DNA of 54,285 nt, taken from NCBI GenBank assembly GCA_947479535.1, contig CANJZQ010000013.1, forward strand, positions 1 through 54,285, in the 5' to 3' direction. Of this stretch, positions 48,954-54,285 are shown one piece after another. Position numbers and translations under genes: made by a program. How positions within the stretch are numbered: position 1 is the first letter of the stretch; every line of letters starts with the position of its first letter. Source of the stretch: Oligoflexales bacterium. GTDB lineage: Bacteria; Bdellovibrionota_B; Oligoflexia; Oligoflexales; RGVZ01. Below the pieces are notes generated by a model. That model was not told where the DNA came from, did no database searches, and was given only the letters and a program-made list of their open reading frames with translations.

Positions 48954-49889
48954 ATGCAAAGACGTGTTGCGACCAGTGTATTCGCCATCGCCGGAGTCAT
49001 GATTTCGGCATCTTTGAGCAGCCCCTGTTTTGCATGGGGATCCAAAGGTCACTTCATCGTCAACGAAGCCGCCGCAGAACTTACGAGTTCACCGGCGGCT
49101 GAATTTTTTAAAGACAACAAACAGACCCTTGGAAAGTTTGCCAACACGCCAGACGGCCTTTGGAAGCGTCCAGGCGTTTACGAAAAAGAGCGCGGCACGC
49201 ACTTTTTTCATTGGGACATTTACAAGAAGGCGAACCTCCTCGGTTCTTTCGACGAACTGACCCTTTCGTCTGTGATCAACAAGAAGGGTATGGCCTTCGT
49301 TGATGAGAACGGGTCTGCCATGTTCCGCGTTGCGGGAATCTACCGCCGCCTTGTGACAGCCCTGCAGAAAAAGAAGTGGGAAGAGTCGATTCAGATGGCC
49401 GGCGTCCTTGGCCACTATATCGGCGACATCGCCCAGCCCATGCACGTATCCAGTGATTACGACGGCCAGTCCATCAAGCGCCCGGGTGTGCACAAATATT
49501 TTGAATCGACCTTGGTTGAGACGGTCCCGCACGATCGCCTCACCGGCGAAGTGATTGATGATGGCGAAAAGCGCAAGCCTGGGTTGGTTCGTCGCCGCAA
49601 CGGGCGTCCTGGCGAAGGCGCAGCCAAGGGCCTCGCCATGCATGAAGGCGAAGTGTCTTTCGGTGAACTTGCAGGCGTTCTGGACCACTTTGATGGCAGC
49701 GGATCTCAGGATGACCGGGGCCTCAAAAACTACTTCGCCCCCAGGATGGGTTTCGCAGCCGCTGTATTGGCTGCTATCTGGGACATGGCAGTGGAAGAAT
49801 CCGGCGCGACCAGCGGATTCCCGATGAAAGCTCTGGAAGTTGAAGAGCCGAAGTGGTTCCCCTTGGACGGCGCAGTCGCCAGCCGCTAA
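48954..49889 (+). CDS. Secreted S1/P1-type zinc nuclease
   Basis: A 311-residue secreted zinc-dependent phosphoesterase of the S1/P1 nuclease/phospholipase C superfamily. Signal peptidase cleavage after CFA would leave Trp28 as residue 1, the N-terminal tryptophan ligand of this fold. Zinc-ligand motifs follow: SKGHFIVNEAA, HFFHWD, and GVLGHYIGDIAQPMHVSSDYDG with KRPGVHKYFE. It probably digests extracellular RNA and single-stranded DNA to mononucleotides. ATG 48954; a strong promoter is at 48807-48835 and a terminator follows at 49918. Confidence 0.85.
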   Translation: MQRRVATSVFAIAGVMISASLSSPCFAWGSKGHFIVNEAAAELTSSPAAEFFKDNKQTLGKFANTPDGLWKRPGVYEKERGTHFFHWDIYKKANLLGSFDELTLSSVINKKGMAFVDENGSAMFRVAGIYRRLVTALQKKKWEESIQMAGVLGHYIGDIAQPMHVSSDYDGQSIKRPGVHKYFESTLVETVPHDRLTGEVIDDGEKRKPGLVRRRNGRPGEGAAKGLAMHEGEVSFGELAGVLDHFDGSGSQDDRGLKNYFAPRMGFAAAVLAAIWDMAVEESGATSGFPMKALEVEEPKWFPLDGAVASR

Positions 49890-49917
49890 ACGCTTGATTT
49901 AGGTTTAAAACAGAAAA

Positions 49918-49945
49918 CCCGCGCCATCACAGCGCGGGTTTTTTT
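49918..49945. terminator. Bidirectional Rho-independent terminator
   Basis: CCCGCGC (49918-49924) pairs with GCGCGGG (49932-49938) around a 7-nt loop, followed by seven T. On the minus strand the stem is followed by TTTTCTGTTTT. It ends the nuclease transcript and the oppositely transcribed tRNA. Confidence 0.9.
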
Positions 49946-49950
49946 GTTTT

Positions 49951-50026
49951 TGGAGGCGTCGGCCGGAATCGAACCGGCGAATAACGCATTTGCAATGCGC
50001 CCCCTTAGCCACTTGGGTACGACGCC
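49951..50026 (-). tRNA. tRNA-Cys (anticodon GCA)
   Basis: The cloverleaf is complete: acceptor stem GGCGTCG / CGACGCC, D-arm with CCC/GGG, anticodon stem-loop GCGCA-TTGCAAA-TGCGT with anticodon GCA, T-arm GCCGG-TTCGATT-CCGGC, discriminator U73 as required for cysteinyl-tRNA synthetase, and an encoded CCA (complement of 49951-49953). Confidence 0.96.
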
Positions 50027-50218
50027 ACGGGCCGCAAGTTTAAGCACGCCGGGGCTGACCTCGCAACAATAATCTCCCCGCCGGGTTTCTGATCACCTTT
50101 CGTTCAATCCATTCCAATCTAAGCATTGCCAAGCGCAATAAAATTGCACTAAAGCCAAAACTCCACGCATCGTCCTGAAGTCAGGCGGGTGGTTTTGCTC
50201 CGGAGGCATTTGGTTTCA

Positions 50219-50929
50219 GTGGCTACAGTTATTCTGGTCATTTTAGCAGTCATCCTCGCGTTTGCCCAAACGGGCATCAGGGAGCTGTTAGGTTTCGTCC
50301 GGAGCCTGTTTTTGCTTTCCCGCGCATGCCTCTGTGAAAAACGTGTGATCGGTATCCTTGGACGTGGCGTCATGCGCCGCAGGATCCTGCGCCGGGCGTT
50401 TGTTGCAGCATTCTGGTCGATTCCTTCGTACCTTCGCGGTGATTATCGTCAGGCTGGCCGTCGCCTTGGTCCGCTTGTTCGTCACATTGAGACCCAACTT
50501 GCTGCCCTTTCTGCGAAACAGAAATCCGATCTTATCGAAGCCGCAGACACCATCGAGATCATGGCCAATGTTTTCAGCCACCAGATGCGTTGTCACTTGA
50601 TGGGTGGTGCTTTGGATGAAGCGATGCAGACCCTTGTTCGTGCCCGCGGCGTACTTGGGGTGGAGCGCCTCGCATCCTTTCCAGAAATCGATTACAAGGC
50701 TGCCCAGCTGGTCAAGGCTGGATTGGCTGCCGGTCGCTTGATCGACGGTTCAGGCATTTCCGCAATCCTCATGAATCCGCCAGACGGGCGTGGCCTGGGA
50801 GCAACGACTTCGCCGCGGCGCAGCCGTCCTCGTCGCATTGGCGATCTTTCGCGCCTGACGCAGCGCGAGGAAAAACGCGGCGTTTTGATTCAAATGCGCA
50901 GGCCTGCTCCTGAAGACCGCGTCCCATGA
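50219..50929 (+). CDS. Unknown membrane-anchored protein
   Basis: A protein of about 236 residues with an N-terminal membrane segment (VILVILAVILAFAQTG), a second moderately hydrophobic stretch, a basic region (RRRILRRAFVAAF), a helical middle (HIETQLAALSAKQKSDLIEAADTIEIMANVF) and an Arg-rich C-terminal tail (TSPRRSRPRRIGDL). No domain was recognised. Start choices are GTG 50219, or TTG 50210 and GTG 50189 upstream; GGAGG is at 50202-50206. It lies 45 bp before the threonine aldolase gene. Confidence 0.6.
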   Translation: MATVILVILAVILAFAQTGIRELLGFVRSLFLLSRACLCEKRVIGILGRGVMRRRILRRAFVAAFWSIPSYLRGDYRQAGRRLGPLVRHIETQLAALSAKQKSDLIEAADTIEIMANVFSHQMRCHLMGGALDEAMQTLVRARGVLGVERLASFPEIDYKAAQLVKAGLAAGRLIDGSGISAILMNPPDGRGLGATTSPRRSRPRRIGDLSRLTQREEKRGVLIQMRRPAPEDRVP

Positions 50930-50974
50930 TTCTTTCATTGGTACTTAAACCTTTGATCGCCCCATCTTTGTGCC

Positions 50975-52024
50975 ATGCTCGCTGATTTAAGGTCTGACAC
51001 GTTTACGCGTCCAACGCCGGCCATGCGCGCAGCAATGGCTGCAGCCGAAGTCGGCGACGATGTTTTTCAGGAAGACCCGACGATCCGCGAACTCGAGGAA
51101 GAGGTCGCTGGCATCACTGGATTTGAAGCCGCGCTTTATGTGCCAAGTGGCACCATGTCGAACCAGATCGCGATTAATCTGCATACCCGGCCGGGCGATT
51201 CGGTTTTGATCGAGGCGGAAAGCCACGTTTTCATTTACGAGGCTGGTGCCGGGCCTGCACTTTCTGGAATCCAGTTTGATTGCGTCGATTCCGCTGATTT
51301 TACCCAATGGAATTCTGCGGCATCTGCGTTTGTTCGCGAGGACACCCTGCATTCTGCAGCCACTTCATTGATCGTTGTGGAGAATACCCATAATCGCCAC
51401 GGCGGAAGGGTTTTTCCCGCGGCCGGGCTGGAACGGATTCGGGCCTTTCGGCAAAAGCAACCGGGCGTCGCTTTGCACTGTGACGGTGCACGCATTTGGA
51501 ATGCGGCAGTCGCGACTGGAAGTTCCGTCGCGAAACTGCTGAACGGGTTTGACTCGGCATCGGTTTGTTTTTCCAAGGGACTTGGTGCGCCGGTGGGTTC
51601 CGCCCTGTGTGGTTCCCGGGATATGGTTGCGCGGGCCCGCAAGGTCCGTAAACGTTGGGGTGGCGGTATGCGTCAGGCTGGTATTGTTGCCGCCGGTGCG
51701 CTTTACGCCCTGCGCCATCACCGGGAGCGGATCGTAGAGGATCACGAACGGGCCGGCATGCTTGCTGAATTATTTCGGAGCCTTTGCGCCGACCATCCAA
51801 ATAAGGCTCTATCCGCCAAGACACCGGATCCGCAAACAAACATGGTTTACCTGCAGGTCCACCCCCAGCAGGCCCAGGCCATGGTGGACGCCCTTGCGGC
51901 AATGGGCGTTCTGGTCCTGCCCACCGGCGGGGGATGGATCCGGGCAGTGACCCATCTTGATGTTCCCGGGCAGGCGATGCCGAAGGTCTGCGATGCCTTC
52001 GCCAAGTGCCTGAAGGGGCTTTGA
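50975..52024 (+). CDS. ltaE: Low-specificity L-threonine aldolase
   Basis: A 349-residue PLP enzyme that splits L-threonine or allo-threonine to glycine and acetaldehyde. Features: LADLRSDTFTRPTPAM, EVGDDVFQEDPTIRELE, YVPSGTMSNQIA, EAESHVFIYEAGA, HCDGARIWNAAVA (PLP Asp), and CFSKGLGAPVGS with the PLP-binding lysine. The length is typical. It may supply glycine in an organism that also encodes SerB. Confidence 0.93.
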   Translation: MLADLRSDTFTRPTPAMRAAMAAAEVGDDVFQEDPTIRELEEEVAGITGFEAALYVPSGTMSNQIAINLHTRPGDSVLIEAESHVFIYEAGAGPALSGIQFDCVDSADFTQWNSAASAFVREDTLHSAATSLIVVENTHNRHGGRVFPAAGLERIRAFRQKQPGVALHCDGARIWNAAVATGSSVAKLLNGFDSASVCFSKGLGAPVGSALCGSRDMVARARKVRKRWGGGMRQAGIVAAGALYALRHHRERIVEDHERAGMLAELFRSLCADHPNKALSAKTPDPQTNMVYLQVHPQQAQAMVDALAAMGVLVLPTGGGWIRAVTHLDVPGQAMPKVCDAFAKCLKGL

Positions 52025-52097
52025 TCCCATTTCAACGCCATCAAGAGGGTTTGAGGCGCAATTGTTGCAGCAATTCACAAATTTCACCTGAAATCGC

Positions 52098-52125
52098 TTG
52101 CTGCTGGCTGCTTCTTTGCTAACTT
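52098..52125 (+). promoter_or_regulatory. Possible gap promoter
   Basis: TTGCTG (52098-52103) and TAACTT (52120-52125) are separated by 16 bp, 28 bp upstream of the gap ATG. Both boxes are four of six matches, so this is tentative. Confidence 0.35.
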
Positions 52126-52152
52126 AGGGGCACTTTGTCGAAGGAATCTGAC

Positions 52153-53157
52153 ATGACCATTCGCGTTGGTATCAATGGATTTGGAAGGATCGGCCGGACC
52201 GTGTTCCGTGCCGCGTATGCCAAGGGCAACAGCGACTTTGAGATCGTTCACATCAACGATCTGACCGACACCAAGACCCTGGCTCATCTGTTGAAATACG
52301 ATAGTGTTCACGGACGTTTCGACCATCAGGTCGAAGCCGTTGATGGCGCCATCATTGTCGACGGCAAGAAGATTTCCGTCTCGGCAATCAAGAATCCAGA
52401 AGAATTGCCGTGGAAATCGAAAGAAGTCGGCATTGTCTTTGAATGCTCCGGTGTGTTCACCAAGCGTTCTGCTGCCGAAGGCCATTTGAAGGCTGGGGCG
52501 CGCAAGGTCCTGATTTCTGCGCCTGCAACGGACGAAGACATCACGGTGGTTTACGGCGTGAACCACGGAAAAATTGACAAGTCGAAGCACACGATTATTT
52601 CCAACGGCAGCTGCACCACGAATTGTCTGGCTCCTGTCGCCAAGGTTATCCATGACCTGGCAGGAATCAAACGCGGTCTCATGACCACGGTTCACTCCTA
52701 CACGAACGATCAAAACATCCTGGATCTTCCGCACAAGGACTTGCGTCGTGCGCGTGCTGCTGGAGTTTCCATGATTCCCACTTCAACCGGTGCTGCCAAG
52801 GCCATCGGACTGGTGATGCCGGAACTCAAAGGCAAGATGCATGGCATGGCGATTCGCGTCCCGACGCCGAATGTTTCGCTGGTGGATGTGACTTTCGAAG
52901 TGGGTCGTGCGGTGACCGTCGAGGAAATCAACGACGCCCTGCGCAAGGCAGCCAATGGCCCGATGAAGGGGATCCTCGGTTATACTGACGAACCTCTCGT
53001 CTCGATTGATTACAATGGGGACAGCCAGAGTAGCATCGTTGATGGTGCGAGCACCGCGGTGATGGAAGGCACGATGGTCAAGGTTCTGTCGTGGTACGAT
53101 AATGAAACTGGATTCAGCTGGCGTATGCTTGATGTCGCACGCCTCTTGATGTCCTGA
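52153..53157 (+). CDS. gap: Glyceraldehyde-3-phosphate dehydrogenase
   Basis: The glycolytic enzyme of 334 residues. It begins MTIRVGINGFGRIGR (NAD fold) with HINDLTD, where Asp37 favours NAD over NADP. The catalytic loop is SNGSCTTNCLAP (Cys154), with Gly replacing the common Ala before Ser, followed by MTTVHSYTNDQ and RRARAAGVSMIPTSTGAA. ATG 52153 has AAGGAA 6 bp upstream. No pgk or tpi gene follows, unlike many bacteria; the next gene is a pentapeptide-repeat protein. Confidence 0.96.
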   Translation: MTIRVGINGFGRIGRTVFRAAYAKGNSDFEIVHINDLTDTKTLAHLLKYDSVHGRFDHQVEAVDGAIIVDGKKISVSAIKNPEELPWKSKEVGIVFECSGVFTKRSAAEGHLKAGARKVLISAPATDEDITVVYGVNHGKIDKSKHTIISNGSCTTNCLAPVAKVIHDLAGIKRGLMTTVHSYTNDQNILDLPHKDLRRARAAGVSMIPTSTGAAKAIGLVMPELKGKMHGMAIRVPTPNVSLVDVTFEVGRAVTVEEINDALRKAANGPMKGILGYTDEPLVSIDYNGDSQSSIVDGASTAVMEGTMVKVLSWYDNETGFSWRMLDVARLLMS

Positions 53158-53206
53158 GACCGTTCCCAATAATTTTGATGCCTGGCTCTATGGATTGGAC
53201 GACACG

Positions 53207-53620
53207 ATGACCAAAGAATCCGATAAAACAGTGACCCTGACCCGTAAAGAAGTTCTCGAGACCCTTGCGGTATCGAAAGACCTTGGCGGGCTCGACATTC
53301 GCAAGGCGAACCTGATCAAGATTGATTTTTCGGGTTGTAACCTGCAAAACACGAATTTCTCGTATTCAAACCTTAAGGACGCCAATTTCACGGATGCCGA
53401 CATGCGCGGTGTTTCGCTGTGGAATGCAAACCTTGAAGGTGCAAACTTCACCAATGCAAACCTTGAAGACGCCGATCTTGATTACGCAAAGCTGCGCGGT
53501 GCGATTTTGTTTCATGCGAACCTGCGCCGGGCATCGTTGCCGACGGAATTGATCCCGCGTGACGACATCATGCGAAGTGTCGACACTGGCTGCAAAGTTG
53601 GCGCGCACCACAGCGGCTGA
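53207..53620 (+). CDS. Pentapeptide-repeat protein
   Basis: A 137-residue protein. After an N-terminal helical part (TLTRKEVLETLAVSKDLGGL), residues about 30-110 form about a dozen A(D/N)LxX pentapeptides (IRKANLIKIDFSGCNLQNTNF, broken here as repeats), which fold into a right-handed quadrilateral helix. The short C-terminal tail carries the only downstream cysteine. Function is unknown; some relatives mimic DNA and inhibit gyrase. ATG 53207 is preferred over TTG 53195. It follows gap by 49 bp. Confidence 0.85.
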   Translation: MTKESDKTVTLTRKEVLETLAVSKDLGGLDIRKANLIKIDFSGCNLQNTNFSYSNLKDANFTDADMRGVSLWNANLEGANFTNANLEDADLDYAKLRGAILFHANLRRASLPTELIPRDDIMRSVDTGCKVGAHHSG

Positions 53621-53647
53621 GTCCTGCCCGTCATTCTGACCAAATTT

Positions 53648-53866
53648 GTCATCCTCAGCCTAGTGCGAAGGATGGTCTCTTAATCCGTCATCCTGAGCCA
53701 AAGGCGAAGGATCCTTTCTTCAAATTTTTTTTAAAAAATAGCAGCAAATAATGGGACTTTCCGCGGAAAGTCCCGAATCAATCCTACTGAAGCTGAAGAA
53801 AGGATCCTTCGCTACGCTCAGGATGACGAAGTGCGCTCAGAATGACGGGGTGCGGCTCAGGATGAC
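53648..53866. repeat. Intergenic repeat cluster, GTCATCCTGAGC family
   Basis: Copies of a roughly 33-bp element starting GTCATCCTGAGC and containing GCGAAGGATCC occur forward at 53648-53680 (diverged) and 53687-53721, and inverted at 53795-53827. Two further inverted half copies, GCTCAGAATGAC (53835-53846) and GCTCAGGATGAC (53855-53866), follow. The inverted copies at 53687 and 53795 could pair into a long hairpin. The last half copy supplies the stop codon of the EF-hand gene. Similar elements are found scattered in many bacterial genomes. Confidence 0.85.
53753..53774. repeat. Perfect 22-bp palindrome in the repeat cluster
   Basis: GGGACTTTCCG (53753-53763) and CGGAAAGTCCC (53764-53774) form an uninterrupted 22-bp palindrome with an AT-rich run (TTTTTTTTAAAAAA) just upstream. 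It lies in the loop between the two inverted element copies. It could be a protein-binding site or a target of repeat-associated recombination. Confidence 0.8.
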
Positions 53867-54285
53867 AGGTAGCCCGCCAGTTTATCTCGGCTTGTACTGC
53901 CGCTCTGGCCGTTGATTCCGCTGACCATCCCGCTGATCAGACTCGCTGCGGCATCGCCCCCGCTGCTGGCACTTGCGCCGCCGCCGCTCAAAAGAGATGA
54001 CGCATTGATCAGCCCGAGGACAATGGATTCGGCCGTGGCGTCCGTCAGATTCAGCATTTCTGATGTGGAGACAGTCCCGTCACCATCGGTGTCTAGGATT
54101 TTTATTTTCAGTACCGTCGATGCCGTCTGAAAAATCGACAGCTTTAATTTTTCTGCATCACTCAATGCGTCCGCAGGCAGTTGCCCCATCAGAGTGATGG
54201 CATAGTCCACATCTTCGATGGCACTGGTCGTGGCCGCCGGTGTGACGCCGAAAAGCGCCGTGATCCCGTTGCCGCCAGATCCGCC
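53857..54285 (-). CDS. C-terminal part of an EF-hand-type protein
   Basis: The frame runs in from the right window edge and ends at TGA (complement of 53857-53859), giving 142 visible residues; the N-terminus is outside. The clear feature is a canonical EF-hand loop DTDGDGTVSTSE, probably binding calcium. The rest is Ala/Ser/Gly-rich and low complexity (SGGGASASSGGDAAASL). Secretion cannot be judged without the start. The stop codon comes from the adjacent GTCATCCTGAGC repeat, so the tail may have been altered by the repeat. Confidence 0.65.
   Translation of the reverse strand, partial: GGSGGNGITALFGVTPAATTSAIEDVDYAITLMGQLPADALSDAEKLKLSIFQTASTVLKIKILDTDGDGTVSTSEMLNLTDATAESIVLGLINASSLLSGGGASASSGGDAAASLISGMVSGINGQSGSTSRDKLAGYLSS

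Noticed and set aside
49951-50026. Possible tRNA-linked integration site
   Set aside because: No integrase gene or direct repeat of the tRNA 3' end was seen in the neighbourhood.
53648-53866. CRISPR-like array
   Set aside because: The repeat copies are in both orientations with irregular spacing and no unique spacers of constant length.

Overview
This window is about 54 kb of gene-dense chromosome from a Gram-negative bacterium of fairly high GC. The evidence for an outer membrane is several lipoproteins with lipobox cysteines, periplasmic enzymes, a System I cytochrome c maturation fragment and a VTT-family membrane protein. An aerobic coproporphyrinogen oxidase and cytochrome c assembly genes point to aerobic respiration. 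The mix of HNH, RdgC-like, PanP, PilZ-like and response-regulator genes would fit the former Deltaproteobacteria or Bdellovibrionota, but no marker here fixes the phylum. I see no phage, transposase or CRISPR array, so most of the window is core chromosome.

Layout. 1-6600: a methyltransferase tail, a DnaJ/CbpA-type co-chaperone, a formylglycine-generating-enzyme-like lipoprotein, a methyltransferase, DUF1003, an RluA-type pseudouridine synthase, and a minus-strand DUF952 / Nudix / MnmC-like trio. 6688-13640: recJ, followed 6 bp later by a tight five-gene lipid-modification cluster (flavin amine-oxidase-like protein, DUF1365, cyclopropane synthase, DUF1295, second cyclopropane-synthase-like methylase). 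13671-22562: a lipoprotein, an HNH protein and serB downstream of a perfect FNR-type box, another lipoprotein, an oligopeptide-type binding protein, and a CHASE2-adenylate cyclase whose C-terminus carries both c-di-GMP-binding motifs of a PilZ domain. 22564-28793: a six-gene minus-strand operon of a VTT/hydrolase fusion, a small unknown protein, PanP-type aspartate decarboxylase, an amidohydrolase, a KynB-like cyclase and a thermonuclease.

28871-35903: a secreted NlpC/P60 peptidase with a double CxxCxxC insert, efp-accB-accC, an unknown protein, an MFS transporter, an ICMT-like methyltransferase and an RdgC-like protein. 36159-41286: a small unknown protein, a response regulator, nadC, a BirA-CoaX fusion, a nitroreductase and a spermidine-synthase-like protein. 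41298-43791: mtaB, a lipoprotein and a 34-residue lysine-rich protein. 44139-48730: hemF, ccmF, ccmH and two unknown membrane proteins, preceded by a leader with alternative RNA pairings. 48954-54285: an S1/P1-type nuclease, tRNA-Cys, an unknown membrane protein, threonine aldolase, GAPDH, a pentapeptide-repeat protein, an intergenic repeat cluster and the 3' end of an EF-hand protein gene.

Functional threads: coenzyme A is touched twice (PanP makes beta-alanine, CoaX phosphorylates pantothenate); biotin-dependent fatty acid synthesis has both its substrate genes (accB, accC) and the ligase (BirA); the lipid cluster modifies finished acyl chains; hemF and ccmFH link haem supply to cytochrome c assembly. 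The most unusual items are the CHASE2-cyclase-PilZ architecture, the VTT/lipase fusion, the cysteine-rich NlpC/P60 protein, the lipid cluster, and the hemF leader.
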